Positions 12,003 to 24,558 are shown, counted from the stretch's first letter. The stretch: 64,000 bases of DNA from Paguma larvata (GCA_030068075.1 JAINVK010001250.1:1-64000), one strand, 5' to 3'. Notes: generated by a model not told the origin, from the letters alone. Program-made: numbers and translations.

Positions 12003-12217
12003 TTTTTTAATTTTTTTAAATGTTTATTTTTGAGACAGAGAGAGACAGAGCATGAGTGGGGGAGGGGCAGAGAGAGAGGGAGACACAGAATGTGAAGCAG
12101 GCTCCAGGCTCTGAGCTGTCAGCACAGAGCCCGACGTGGGGCTCGAACTCACAGACTGAGAGATCATGACCTGAGCCAAAGTCGGACGCTCAACCGACTG
12201 AGCCACCCAGGCATCCC
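12003..12217 (-). mobile_element. SINEC copy
   Basis: Antisense full copy with target duplication aacttccct on both sides. Confidence 0.95.
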
Positions 12218-12809
12218 TAAACTTCCCTCTTTTAAATTACTCTGTGGTCTCTGTCTCCTGAATGGACCCAGACTTATATACAGTTGGCACTGGGGAATGG
12301 TCTTAGTAGACAGAGCCACAAAGACAGGATTTGAGGACTGGTTTGGTCATGTCCTTGAACTTGAATGCAGTTCTGAGCTCACTGTCAATGAGAAATACGA
12401 TGTCTGTAGTCCATAGCAGGTATTAGAATCAGAATTAATCAAGACACCATTTGTGGTTGACAGTAATCCCATGCTAACTGGAAAACTGAGACTGTTGCAC
12501 TTGACCCCAGTGACAGCAGTGATGAAGATAAGGATTGTGGTGTGGGGGGATTCTTCTGAGTGCACCAGAGCACTTTCAGAGAGAAAGCAGAAGCTCAGCT
12601 GAACCTCAGCTCAAGTCTCTCTCTGCAAGTTTCCACGTCAGAGCCCTAAAACAATCCCTTAGTTTTGGTAGCCACACAGCTGATTGAGCTGAAAATCAAA
12701 TACAAAATTGAATGTAATGTGTGTAGAAGGGTGCATCTGGAAACTAAGAAGCCAAAGCATTTCTCATTTATGGTGAGCATGAGGTTACGTTATTTGGAAG
12801 TTTAGCATG
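12218..12809. other. Unassigned sequence
   Basis: Probably continues the old element cut by the preceding SINE. No coding potential recognised. Confidence 0.4.
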
Positions 12810-13470
12810 ATGCTAAACAGACAGTGCAGGAAAAAAATTCAGAACAGTCATCACTTGGGAAGGTGGGAGAAAGGACCAACTGGGAAAGGGCAGAAGAGAA
12901 TCTTCTGGGGTGATGATAATGTTGTAATCTTGATAGAGGTATGGGTACACAGGGAGGTGCAATTATCAATACTCAGCAAACAGACACTTAAAATATGAAC
13001 ATTACACATTAATTTTACACCAAAAAAAGCTGCTGATGATATGCTTGTTAAAGTACTTAGGGATATTTGTACTGATATTATTTTGAAATATATACATTTC
13101 TGTTTGTGTATTTATTTTGAGTGGGGGGAGGGACAGAGAGGGAGGGAGAGAGAATCCCAAGCAAGCTTCAACTGTCAGCACAGAGCCCCTTACGGAGCTC
13201 GATCTCACAAACCATGAGATCATGACCTGAGCCAAAATCAAGACTCGGGTGATTAAGCAAATGAGCCACCCAAATGCCCCTTGAAATATATTTTTTGAAA
13301 AGAATAATGGGTAGATACAGAAATGCCTGGATGAATATGGGTTAAAACCAAGTATGGTAATTATATTAACAGCAGAATCCAGGTGATGGCTATAGGAGCA
13401 TACACTATAAAATTCTTCTAACTTGGTGAAATGTTTAGTGATAAAATTTTCGAGAAAATACACAATATAG
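12810..13470 (+). mobile_element. L1 3'-end-like fragment split by a SINE
   Basis: Phrases tcttctggggtgatgataatg, cacttaaaatatgaac and (after the SINE) attcttctaacttgg fit old L1 3' UTRs. Diverged. Confidence 0.5.
13094..13280 (-). mobile_element. SINEC copy
   Basis: Antisense; flanked by ttgaaatatat on both sides. Confidence 0.92.
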
Positions 13471-13556
13471 TGTTGTCATGGGGGAATACACCAGGGCACT
13501 CTAAGGGCACAAGTTTGGGCACCTAACACCTGTAGTTAAGTAAACTTTAAAATCAG

Positions 13557-13775
13557 GAGCGCCTGGGTGGCTCAGTGGGTTGAGCGTCCAACTCTTGATT
13601 TCAGCTCAGGTTGTGATTCCAGGGTCATGGGATCGAGGCCTGTGTCAGGCTCTGTGCTGAGTGTGGAGCCTGCTTTGGATTCCTAAGATTCTCTCGCGCG
13701 CGTGTGCGCGCGTGCCCCCACAGTTCCTCTCCCTTGCTCTCTCTCCCAAAAATAAATTTTTAAAAAATGAAAAAA
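13557..13775 (+). mobile_element. SINEC copy with CG/TG run
   Basis: Head gagcgcctgggtggctcag; the body carries an unusual ctctcgcgcgcgtgtgcgcgcgtg insertion-like stretch around 13690-13713. Confidence 0.93.
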
Positions 13776-14770
13776 AATGTCAATTTCTCAGCCACCCTAG
13801 TCACAGTTTAAGTGCTGGAAAGCTACTGGCTAGTATAGGAAACAGTGCAGATAATACAGAACATTTCCCATCATCATAGAAAGTTCTACTGGACAGCACT
13901 GAGGCGGGGTTTACTGAAGTATCACCTGAAATCCAAAGGAAAAATGGGGAGAATACCGCCTATATGAAAAAGCCTTAAGAGGGGAAAAAAACAACATTCC
14001 AAACACAAAGAACATCACATTTAAATGCCCAGAAGGAAGAGAATTAGTGAGGCTTTCAGATAAATTAACGTTTCAGCTATCTCTCCTCTCCATCATGATT
14101 TAATTATTCTGGAGTGGGTCACTTTAACGCTAGGTGGGTCTCATAAATAGCCAGCAGGGAAGCCAGACACCATAAGGTGTCCCTTTACAATAATCCAGAC
14201 GGCATGATGGTGATCTGAGTGTGGAGTAGCAGCCGCAGTTTTTTTCTTCTGGAAAAAAAAGAAGAGTAGATTGCTCAGAGGAACAGGAGAGAGAAAGATG
14301 ACTACACATGGCTTACGGCGGCTGTCTGGATGTGGAGGGCAAGTGAAGAAGGAGCAGGAAGGAGTCCAAGGTCCCGGATACCCACAGCAACGTGAGCAAC
14401 CGTGTGAGCCTGCCGCCTTTCCTCAAAAGCAACTGAACTCTTTACGTCATCTAATACGGCAGAGAGCTGCAAGAAATGCACTTTGTCTTGCTGTTTGCCC
14501 TACTAAACAAAGTAGCTTTGTGTTCCTAGTTTCTGTGCAGTGTCTTATTACCTTGGCTGCCTGCTGGACCCCCTCCACACAAGGAAGGAAGGAAGGGAAG
14601 AAGAGGAGGCAGGAAAGGAGAAAACCTTAACTTGATGACCTCAAAAGCTTAGGGTCCTGCAGAGCCCTGTTTGTTTGGGGCAACAATGTGAAGACGTCTA
14701 CCTTATTTAAGAGTGTGTGAGTAACATGTAGAGAAATTAGTGGGAGTTTTCAATGGGCTGGGAAAGCATT
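13776..14770. other. Unassigned intron 1 sequence
   Basis: No named repeat. A 119-codon plus frame (14271-14630) has no recognisable domain. A GGAA-rich stretch lies at 14583-14620. Confidence 0.4.
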
Positions 14771-14957
14771 ATTTTTTTGAAGGTTTATTGATTGTGGGGG
14801 AGGGGGAGAACAAGCAGGGGAAGGCAGAGAGAGAGGGAGAGAGATCATTCCAAGCAGGCTCTGGGCCGTAGGCGCAGTAAGATCCCAGGAACCATGAGAT
14901 GGTGACCTGAGCCAAAATCAAGAGTTGGACGCTCAGCTGACTGAGCCTCCCAGGTGA
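14771..14957 (-). mobile_element. SINEC copy
   Basis: Antisense; head gactgagcctcccagg abuts the LTR start. Confidence 0.85.
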
Positions 14958-14958
14958 T

Positions 14959-15412
14959 GTGAGAAACAAAGGCAGGAAGAAATGGCAGATAAAATCAAAC
15001 TTCCTTATAACCCCCAACCCATTAACAACTACTTGAGGCTGGCAGAGTAAAACTTTTCTCCAGGAACTCCCTACAGTTTTAATGCTAATCCTTCGCTAGA
15101 GGTAAAAACTACCTTAGCTTGACAATAGCAAGGCCTCCAGTATCCTGTGAGTCTCTAGCATATGAAAATCTCTCTGGAAATTTCCCCTAGAGTTTACCTT
15201 CCCCCAACTCCCAACTATATAACCAGCCTCTCCACAGGGTCCGGGGCAGCTCTCCCTGCCCACGGAGTCTGTCCCTGTGCTTTAATAAAATCACCTTTTT
15301 TGCACCAAAGATGTCTTCAAGAATCCTTTCTTGGCTATCGGCTCCAGACCCCACAAACCCCACTATCAACCCAAAACCTCATCACCAGACACCCCTATTT
15401 TTCCCGTTACAA
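14959..15412 (+). mobile_element. Solo LTR of an endogenous retrovirus (ERV1-like)
   Basis: The sequence has LTR layout: TG start (tgtgagaaacaaagg), TATA box (ctatataacc, about 15216), polyadenylation signal AATAAA near 15284, then a short R/U5-like tail ending in CA. I read it as a gammaretrovirus-type LTR from this architecture. No gag, pol or env sequence lies beside it, so it is a solo LTR. Boundaries are approximate and no target duplication is clear. Confidence 0.55.
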
Positions 15413-15879
15413 ATAAGAATATAGGCTCTTGCTCTGAAAATTCACTACGCAATAATGATTCAGAAACCAGTTATACTCTGATAGTGAGGGTCACCTGCAG
15501 TTCACCTGCAGTTCCACCTAATTCCATACTATATCCGAACATATAATCTGCTTTTCATAATGGAGACCATGGAAACCAATGTGTTTCATTAGACAAAGGT
15601 TACTGAATACACACTATGTGTAAAACTGTGGCCACATCAGAGATGAACAGGGTGGTCTTCTTCAAAGAGGCAGTGAGGAGAAGCCCTCAGGCTGTGGCCA
15701 TTTAGGCGAATGCCCTAGCCTGCAGCTCTCCCGTGACTCTGGAGAAAGGCTGTTTTTGAACGTTACACTGGCATCTCTGTCACATAGTGAAGTATTTGCA
15801 GAATATATAATATGAAGAAGACACTGACTTCAAAATAATCTTGAAAGGAAAACGAAAGTATAAGTGAAATAAGAGTGGC
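15413..15879. other. Unassigned intron 1 sequence
   Basis: A short tandem of tcacctgcagt occurs twice near 15491-15512, and L2-like phrases near 15600. No gene. Confidence 0.4.
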
Positions 15880-16019
15880 ATGTTGATATTTTTGAAGCTG
15901 GCTGACAGCACACCATAGTACATAATACTATTCTCTCTACTTTGGTATATTTTTAAAATTTTCCCAAATCAAGTTTTTAAAAAATTTAAATCTCTTCAAT
16001 AAAAAAACTGGCTTATAAA
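15880..16019 (+). mobile_element. L1 3'-end fragment
   Basis: ttctctctactttggtatat followed by aaattttccc, an old L1 3' terminus. Confidence 0.45.
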
Positions 16020-16033
16020 AATCTCTTACATTG

Positions 16034-16238
16034 GGGCACCTGAGTGGCTCAGTGGGTTAAGCATCCGACTTCGGCTCAGGTCATGATCTCACGGTTCGTG
16101 GGTTCCAGCCCTGCATCAGGCTCTGATGCTGACAGCTTGGAGCCTAGAACCTGCTTCAGGTTCTGTCTCCATCTCTCTGCCCCTCCCCTGCTCATACTCT
16201 CTCTCTAATATAAAATAAAACATTAAAAAAAAACAACT
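16034..16238 (+). mobile_element. SINEC copy
   Basis: Full copy flanked by (a)ctcttacatt repeats. Confidence 0.95.
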
Positions 16239-16249
16239 CTTACATTAAA

Positions 16250-16985
16250 AATGTTTTGAAGTCAGTGGACCGCAGGAACTAGCACATGAGACTACCTCCC
16301 AACAAGCTCAAATTTACAGAAGTTATTTAAAGAATAAATGCATAACCTTGCTGGGGAAAAATTTTTTTTTAAACAAGAGGGCCACCAGAAAAACAGAAAT
16401 CCTAGGGGGGGAAATGTAGAAAGGACAAGATAGGGTTAGTAGGCAAAAGCACATCCAAACACCTTCCCGAGGAATGTGTGCCAAGGAGGGGGTTGCAGTC
16501 CTTTGTGCTGCCAACTCCGATACAAGGAGAAGGAGGATTTCCTGGAGTTCCCAGCCTCCAAGCCAGACAATCAGCCTTCTCCCACAAGCAGCATCCACAC
16601 TGGCCATAAGCAATTCTGAAATTTACAAAGATAATCATAAAATCAATCTTTAAGAAACCAACACCAAATAAGAGAATTTAGAGGGGGGAAGTTGGTGGAA
16701 CAAACAGGAAAAAAATTCTAAAAATGAATAGACATACCATATTTTACAATGAAGTCAGGAAAGAAAAGCAAAATAACCCTGCCTCCTTTCACGGCAGACT
16801 GTGAAGCTGGGGAGATTCTGACAGGCCTGAGGATGTTGGATCTCACTGTCCTCCTACCCTTGGACCTTCCCCCCAAGCACTTCGATAAATTGGTTTCATC
16901 CCTCCCACCCCCAAACACAGCAACAAAAACCCTGCATCACTTGTTAAAGTGTCGTTCAAATGGACAGCATTATAATCAGATACTG
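16250..16985. other. Unassigned intron 1 sequence
   Basis: Open frames on both strands (up to 96 codons) show no recognisable domain. No named repeat. Confidence 0.4.
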
Positions 16986-16989
16986 CAGA

Positions 16990-17235
16990 GAATATAGGTG
17001 ATATAGGTCCTAAAATTTAAAACAGTCCTCATCTTTTATAGATTCTAAAATATTTATGAATGAAATGATAGCATGTATGATGGGTTTCAAAATAATCCAT
17101 GGGTGTAGATGAAAGAAGATCAGTCATGAGTAGGTAACTGTTAAAGCTAGTAGATGGGTACCTGGGGGTTCATATATCATTCCCCACTTTTGTAAATGTG
17201 TATAATTTTCCACAATAAAATTTTATATTAAATAT
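16990..17235 (+). mobile_element. L1 3'-end-like fragment
   Basis: gggggttcatatatcattcc and ataattttccacaataaaat match old L1 3' termini. Confidence 0.5.
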
Positions 17236-17800
17236 CTTTAAGGAATTGAGGTGGGATACTAAAACAGTTAACGATAGCTCATTTTCATTTTTTAAAGATG
17301 ATTTCTAATATAAGCTATCCATCCATAAACATTTATAGTGCCTAGTGTAAAACACAAAAATTTGTGCATTGTGTAGGGAGAAATATGTGTACAGAAGCCG
17401 TGGTGAAGTACAGTAGAGAATGACCAAGATTCAACTAAGAATGGTGAGAGCACTGTATGTGAACTCTGGAACAATCCAGCCCATTACAGGGGGCGCAAGT
17501 CATTACAGGGGCATGTCGATGGGATTCTGTGTATTCTCAAAATTCAGGGGGTATGAAGGCGGTAGTCTTCAAACTGGCATGAAGGTTTCATTTCAAACAC
17601 TTTCCTAACACATTTTCTTAAAGGGAGGATCAGATCAATGTACTAAATACAGGATTCCAGACTGCTTGACGTGGGAAGAAATTTGGGCATGAGAGAAACT
17701 ATTAGTGAAAATGCTTTCCTAATCCAACTATGAAAATGTTTAACAGGAAAGATGTAACACAAAAGGACTTAAGAACCTACTATGGGCTGGAGGGGAAACA
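17236..17800. other. Unassigned intron 1 sequence
   Basis: A short direct repeat (cattacagggg, 17483-17512) occurs twice. No gene. Confidence 0.4.
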
Positions 17801-17804
17801 TCTT

Positions 17805-18165
17805 TCATAGTCTTACAACTCAGAAAACTGAGGTTTATTTTTTTTTAATGTTTATTTATTTTTGAAACAGAGAGAGACAGAACATGAGTGGGGGAGGGGC
17901 AGAGAGAGAGGGAGACACAGAATCTGAAGCAGGCTCCAGGCTCTGAGCTGTCAGCACAGAACCCCGACACGGGGCTCGAACTCACAGACTGTGAGATCAT
18001 GACCTGAGCCGAAGTCGGATGCTCAACCGACTGAGCCACCCAGGTACCCCAGAAAACTGAGGTTTAAAGAAGTTACCCATCCTGCTGGAAGACTCACAGT
18101 ATCTGTCAAAACAAGATTCGATTCCAAAGCCCAACTTTCTTTTCAGCACAGCCCGTGATCCTTTT
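17805..18165 (-). repeat. MIR split by SINEC
   Basis: actcagaaaactgaggttta before the SINE and aaaactgaggtttaaagaag plus gattcgattccaaagccc after it are pieces of one antisense MIR. Confidence 0.7.
17838..18050 (-). mobile_element. SINEC, near consensus, inserted in MIR
   Basis: Full antisense copy with an exact 16-bp target duplication, agaaaactgaggttta. Confidence 0.97.
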
Positions 18166-18494
18166 CCCTATATAATCTACGCTGGGTGTCCCACAGTTTC
18201 TAAGCCCTGTATGCTTCATTCACTCAACCCATCATTTAATTTAACATTTTAGCACAATAGTTTCCAACTTCCAAGGCTGACTGGAACCTAAGGCTAGTGG
18301 GAGGCAAGAATGCATTTGCAAAGCTCTTTGAACTATTCTATCAAGTCATTTAGGGTCAGACACTCCTTACTGAGTCATTGTGGTTTCCTGCTTTCACGGT
18401 GGTTGGAGGAACTGGAGCTCAATACCCAACTGACTCTCCACCACCTCCTCACAAGTGCCCTCAGAAGACCCCTCCTCCTTGGCTACCCATCACA
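18166..18494. other. Unassigned sequence upstream of the ferritin pseudogene
   Basis: No repeat or gene recognised. The 5' leader of the pseudogene may begin here. Confidence 0.4.
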
Positions 18495-19170
18495 ATCATG
18501 CATTCCCCTCACAGGTGCCCCAGAACCACAACCAGGACCCAGAGACCACCATCAACTGCCAGACCCACCTGGAGCTCCATGCCTCCTACTTCTAACTGCC
18601 CCTGTCTTTCTACTTTGAACCCAACGGTGTGGCTCTGAAGAACTTTGCCAGATATTTTCTTCCCCAATCTCAGGAGAGGAAACGTACTAAGAAACTGAAG
18701 AAGCTTCAGAACCAACCAGGTGACCAAATTTCAAATCTTTCAGGAGATCAAGAAACCACACCGTGGTAAGTGGGAGAGCTGGCTGAGGCATTGGAGTGTG
18801 CAAGTGTTACCCTTGGAAAAACGCAGAAATCTGTCACTACTGAAACTGCACAACCCGGTGACTGACAAAAATGACCCCTACTTATGTGACTTCATTGACA
18901 TTAATTACCTTAATGAGCAGGTAAAATCCATCAAAAAATGGGGGCCCCAGAAGCTGGTATGGCAGAGTCTCTCTCTGATAAGCGTATCCTGGGAGACCAG
19001 AGACAATGACAGCTAAGCCTTAGGCTGGCTCCATGGGGTTGACTTCCCTGGTCACCAGAAGTAAGCATGCACATTGAAGTTTCCTTTTTTACTTTTCTGT
19101 AAACTATACCAATACTTCCACTTAAGTTATTTCATTTGAACCGTTCCCTCATATCAATTTAATTTGGTAT
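18495..19170 (+). pseudogene. Processed pseudogene of ferritin heavy chain (FTH1-like)
   Basis: Colinear with ferritin heavy-chain mRNA without introns. At the 5' side the sequence parallels GTGCGCCAGAACTACCACC (here gtgccccagaaccacaacc) and the Asn-Leu-Glu-Leu region. The middle retains ALKNFAKYFL-like and EERxxAEKLMKLQNQ-like sequence out of frame. The 3' part stays open from 18720 to 19016 with DKNDPYLCDF and YLNEQVK. After the stop at 19014-19016 the ferritin 3' UTR is recognisable (gttgacttccctggtcacc; ccacttaagttatttcattt). It is disabled: the start codon is degraded, an early stop occurs (tacttctaactg, about 18590), frames shift, and about nine codons after the VKxIK motif are missing. 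It lies antisense in DNAJC3 intron 1. Confidence 0.9.
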
Positions 19171-19658
19171 ATACCCTCCAAAAAGCTATGCCATATTCTC
19201 ACCCCAAAAGTTACGTTACTCTTCAAACTAAATTTCTCTCACCTTCTAGGATCAAAACAGGTGTGCAGCACTTCTCTATCCCTTCTAAATAGAACTCAGA
19301 TCTTTATTATGTTACACTTTGTCCAATATAATTTCCATTTAATGTGATAAGTAAACACCACCTCCTCTACAAGAACTTTCCAGGGCCTACTCCAATCATC
19401 CAGAAGGAATGATTATGCCTTCGGTGCACCTTGGCCACATTCCCGTGACAGACCCTGCCACAGCGTAAGAGCTGTTGCATAGGCGCCTTTCTCCCTGCAA
19501 GAGGGGGCGTGCCTTCTAACTGGGATCTTCTCTCACCTTCTTCCAAATCCGACCCCTGTGCTGCTGCCAAAGCAATCCCTCAAAAGTGCACTCCTAATAA
19601 AAATGATGCAGTATTTTCACATTGCTGGCTAAATTCAACCTAAATCCCTCTGCAGATC
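19171..19658. other. Unassigned intron 1 sequence
   Basis: No gene. The last part (aaattcaacctaaatccct) belongs to the L2-like block that continues past the next SINE. Confidence 0.4.
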
Positions 19659-19660
19659 TG

Positions 19661-19868
19661 GGGCGTCTGGGTGGCTCAGTCAGTTAAGGGTCCAATTCTT
19701 GATCTTAGCTCAAGTCTTGATCTCAGGGTCATGAGTACAATCCCCATGTTGGGCTCCACACTGGGCATGAAGCTTACTTAATAAAAATAAATAAATAAAT
19801 AAAAAATAAATAAATAAATAAATAAATAAATAAGTTAAAAAATAAATAAAAATTTTTTAAAAATAAAA
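19661..19868 (+). mobile_element. SINEC, older type without CT body
   Basis: tRNA-like head plus ttgggctccacactgggcat, then a long (AAAT)n tail. Flanks aaatccctctgcagatct / gaatcccttcagatct are the diverged target duplication. Confidence 0.9.
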
Positions 19869-19869
19869 A

Positions 19870-20400
19870 TGAATCCCTTCAGATCTGAAGGCAAACAAGA
19901 CCCTTCATGATCGATCCCATGACGTGGGTCCAGTCTCATCACGACCCTCACTCCTCCACCTCTTACTCTACACTCCTATTGATAATGAACCGGTTGTACT
20001 TCCCTGAACATGTGGCGTATTCTCATGCCACATCCCTTTGCACTTGCTGTTCCACGAAAAGGCAAAAAGGCCGTTCCCACTCGCCCCCAGGGAAATTTCT
20101 ACTCCATCAGGATTCTGCCCTCAAATGCTGGCTCTTTTGTGAGACCTTCCCCTAACTACTGCAGTGAGAGGGTGGGTGGGAGAAAGCAAGCCCCTTCTGT
20201 GCTCCTCTGATGTCTCCAAAAGTACGACTTTAAGTTGCAATACCACGGTCTCAATATACTGACCTTCACAGTATGCTGGCCTCTCACAACCCCTGAGACT
20301 CCAACCGAGGTAAAGAGCAAGTTTGAGAGAAGAAACCATCTTTTCTTCTTCCTATCACCTAATTCAGTACCTTGAACACAGTGCACGCTCAATATTCACT
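19870..20400 (-). repeat. L2 (antisense) 3'-region
   Basis: Order of phrases 'acaagacccttcatgat', 'ccctttgcacttgctgttcc', 'caaatgctggctcttttgtgagaccttcccc' matches antisense L2. Confidence 0.7.
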
Positions 20401-20980
<580 letters not shown>

Positions 20981-21223
20981 TTTTTTTAATCATCTTTTTC
21001 TTTTTTTTTTAATGTATATTTATTGTCGAAAGAGAGAGAGGGAGAGAGAAACAGAACATGAGCGGGGGAGGGGCAGAGAGAGAGGGAGACACAGAATCCA
21101 AAGCAGGCTCCAGGCTCTGAGCTGTCAGCACAGAGCCCGACGCGAGGCCCGAACTCACAGACTGCGAGATCATGACCTAAGCCGAAGTCGGCCGCTTAAC
21201 TGACTGAGCCACCCAGGTGCCCC
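20981..21223 (-). mobile_element. SINEC, near consensus
   Basis: Full antisense copy; target duplication ctaccaaagat on both sides. Confidence 0.95.
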
Positions 21224-21236
21224 CTACCAAAGATTC

Positions 21237-21766
21237 TTAAAGACACTAATCTGTAGAAAGAAAAGATTATTTCTAAATCATGGCTGTTTTTGTAGTATCT
21301 CAACCCTATTTTGAGCCATGTATACTTTTTATTCCTTTGCCACATACTGGGAGACAGTGACAATGAGCTATCTCCTGTTTTTTGATTAGGCAACCAAACA
21401 TCATGCCATTTCCTAATCATCATGAAACAGTAGGTTTCTCCTTAAACGAGCATAACCACAGACCAGCAAAATATACAGGAAGCATAAGAAAAAAGGTAGA
21501 GTAGTTAAGTCCTTCAATGAAGTTAGTCCTAGAATCTATCATACTTTGGAGAACAAAAATAAAGAATTTTAAGAAATGTAAAGTTGAGGGGTTAAGAATA
21601 TGATGTGGTGAGAATCACAATCAAGACTCGAAGAACAAGAACAAAACCGGCCAGAAGAACTAGGGTCGAAGATACTAAGGTTCAAGCTAAGTCCCGGTGA
21701 CAGCGCCAGTAGCAAGCCCAGGGTGGTTATTCGGGTTGGAGCACTTCGAATGTGAGGGATGAGAGG
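21237..21766. other. Unassigned intron 1 sequence
   Basis: No gene or named repeat. Confidence 0.4.
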
Positions 21767-21899
21767 GATCCCTGGCTGGCTCAGTCAGTACTGCGTGGAA
21801 CTCTTGATCTTGGAGCTGTGCGTTCAAGCCCCATATTGAGTGTAGAGCTCACTTAAAAAAAAGAAGAGAAAAGAAAAGAAGAGAAGAGAAAAGAGAAAA
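21767..21899 (+). mobile_element. Old short SINEC with GAGAA tail
   Basis: ccctggctggctcagtcagt and gcgttcaagccccatattga, followed by an AAGAGAAAAG simple tail. Confidence 0.85.
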
Positions 21900-22535
21900 C
21901 AATGTGAGAGATGAGGAAAGCCCAAAGGTCATTCTACGAAGGCACATGAAGCCAAAAAAAAAAAAAAAAAAAGACAAAATACTATCTATAAAAGATTTGA
22001 TCTGAATCCAAGATTAAACCAAGAGGGAGCAGAGTCTGAAAGAAGTCTCATGGCAGAAACACAGAAGAAGTGGAAATCGGCCACAGGAAGAGCAAGAAGC
22101 GCATTATCTTTGCAATTCCCCAGTCAGCTAAGGACCAATGACAAGAGTTTCAATTAAAAATACACTGATTTGGAAACCCTAACAGTCATTATGACCTAAA
22201 AAGTGATTCAGCTAAAATTAAAAGAAAAAAGGCTGAGTGGTCGTGCAGTACATCTGAACTAAATGTCTGCACTGAAATCTTCCTTAGGTGAACTAGGGAA
22301 ATAAAATCTACTGTAACCAGGTTTGCTCAATTCCACGGGACATTGTCTGTCTTTGCTTCGATTAACTGTGAAGGCATAAACGTTGTGATGGGATCCCTTG
22401 CTCAAGGAACTTAGAAAATAAGTTTCAAGGGTCCCTGCAAAAAAAAAAAAAAAAAAAAAAAACCAACAACAACAAAAAAACCCAGCTCAAATAGTCAACT
22501 TCACTCACCAATTTAAAAAATATTTAATGCACATC
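21900..22535. other. Unassigned intron 1 sequence with poly(A) runs
   Basis: Poly(A) runs at about 21954-21972 and 22440-22462. No gene. Confidence 0.45.
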
Positions 22536-23700
22536 TATTTCATCTCGATGTGTTTTACGTACAGAGATAAAAGCTCTTTCCACAAAGCTTATATTCTCGA
22601 GATAACAGGCAAGAAAAATAAATGAGATAATTCAGACAATGTGAAGTTTTATGAAGAAAATTCAAAAAGATAAGCAGAGACAATGTATTAACTGAAGGAG
22701 AGTGTGCTTTTAACATAGTATGTCAGGACAGGCCTCTCTGAAATATGAATGTTCATTTGAAGACCTCATCTGAAGCTTTCCAGACTGTGGGAACAGTAAG
22801 AATCAAGACTCTCAGTCAGGAATGAGGTTGGCGTTTGGAAGTAAAAGAAGTTGGTGTGGTGGGAGCCGACTGATGAGCGGATCAGGATGAAAGAGGTGTA
22901 AGTAAACAGTCAGATACGTAAGGCTTTGTGGTATCAGTAGAGTAACAGTTGAAGAGAGAACAGAAGAGGAGGAAATAGAGACTATCGACAACTCTTCACA
23001 GTCCTGCCGTCTAGAGGGAGTTCAGAAGCTGAAGGGACACACGACGTCAAAGAACAGTTGAGGGTGAAAACACTACAGCACGTTGGAGTGCTGATGTCAA
23101 GGATCCCACGGAGGAGAAGAAAGTGATGACACAGGAGAGAAACGATAACTACAGGAGCAATGCTTTCAGAAGATAAGAGCAAGTGGGATCCAGGACATTA
23201 GTCTAGGAATCGGATTTTGCCAGGAATAGAGATGCTTTATCCATTTTAATATAAGAAAAGTAGCAAACTGGGCACAGATACAGGTAAGCTGGTGACTTCA
23301 GTAGGAGAAAGGAAAGGAAACTGCCTTGTGACAGCTTTCATTTTCCCAAATAAAGAAAGACAAGGTCTAAGAGAATGAGGTAAAGGAAGGGAAGAGAGGG
23401 GGGTCACATTGGAGATTTAAGGAAAGAAAAGGTTTGAAATGCAGGTTCTCCAGAATAGACATACTAAGCAACTGTAGGAATGTTGGTAGTATTGAGTGTG
23501 CATTTGAAATTGAGATTATATCTTAAAATGAAACCCATCAGCAAGGTTATCTCCATTTTTCTCCAGCCATGTTCAACTCAGGTACAACGAACAAGTTTGC
23601 CAAGTTGGACTGAAGAGGTGTTGAATTTGGCCAGGTGAGTAAAACAAACGAATACAGAGGCAAGGAAATTAAAGGCTGTTTTCAACGGACTGACTACAAG
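22536..23700 (+). repeat. Ancient L2-type repeat, long diverged copy
   Basis: Successive phrases resembling the same family as at 55.05-56.16 kb: 'aagctcttt..acaaagcttatattct', 'gacaggcctctctga', 'gttcattt..agacctca', 'gtatcagtagagtaacagt'. Very diverged; the assignment rests on order of motifs. Confidence 0.4.
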
Positions 23701-24325
23701 GGGGACCACTAAATCTAAACTGAGAAAGGAGGGGAAAAATATATCTATTTACAAAGCATGTATTATACCCCCAAGTGGTCTGTAAACTCAATGACAAAAA
23801 CCATGAGTTCCACACCATGTGTATCTCATCAGAAAGCACCACAGTGTAAGCCTCTGATGACTGATTTAAAAGCATCTTTCCCGTATCCAGAACTCCAAAT
23901 GACATGAATTCATCAAATTTACAAAACAAAACAAAAATAAACAAAAATTTTTAAAAACAGCCTTCTAAAGATCTTGAAAGAAAAATAAATCTACAACTGA
24001 AATGTCTTGGTTCGAAAGAGCAGGTGATGGGTTCCCACGATATTTCCATATAAACAAAGATAGACTGCTGGACATTAATCAAAGGAAAACCATGACACTA
24101 GAAATTCAACTGAACCACAATTAATACACTTCATACAAGAAAATACAGCCTAATAATTACTACTAGGAACCCCATCAGAGAACGACCTGTCCTGAACTGC
24201 ATTTCAGGCTCTTGTTCAGCAAATACTAACTAGTCAAGTAAGTTGAACTTTTACACTAACTATGGCATATCACATTAAAACAATTCTAGAAGCTATCTGA
24301 CCATCTGCTAAAATACTTAGTATAG
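23701..24325. other. Unassigned intron 1 sequence
   Basis: A 91-codon minus frame (23944-23669) has no recognisable domain. No named repeat. Confidence 0.4.
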
Positions 24326-24558
24326 GGGCATCCAGATGGCTGAGTTGGTCAAGCATCGAAACATGGTCTTGAAGTTCATGGCTCAGGTCATGGTCTTGAA
24401 GCTGATGAGTTAGAGCCCGGCCTCAGGTTCTGTGCTGACAGCCTGGAGCCTGCTTCGGATTCTGTGCCTGCCTCTTCTCCCTTCTCTCTCTCTCTCTCTC
24501 TCTCTCTGTCCCTCCCCTGCTCATGCCCTCTCTCTAAACACACATACATACATACATA
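24326..24558 (+). mobile_element. SINEC with internal duplication in the head
   Basis: The segment atggtcttgaag is present twice (24363-24374 and 24390-24401) around gctcaggtc, lengthening the tRNA-like head. The body has a long CT run and the tail (ACAT)n. Confidence 0.9.
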
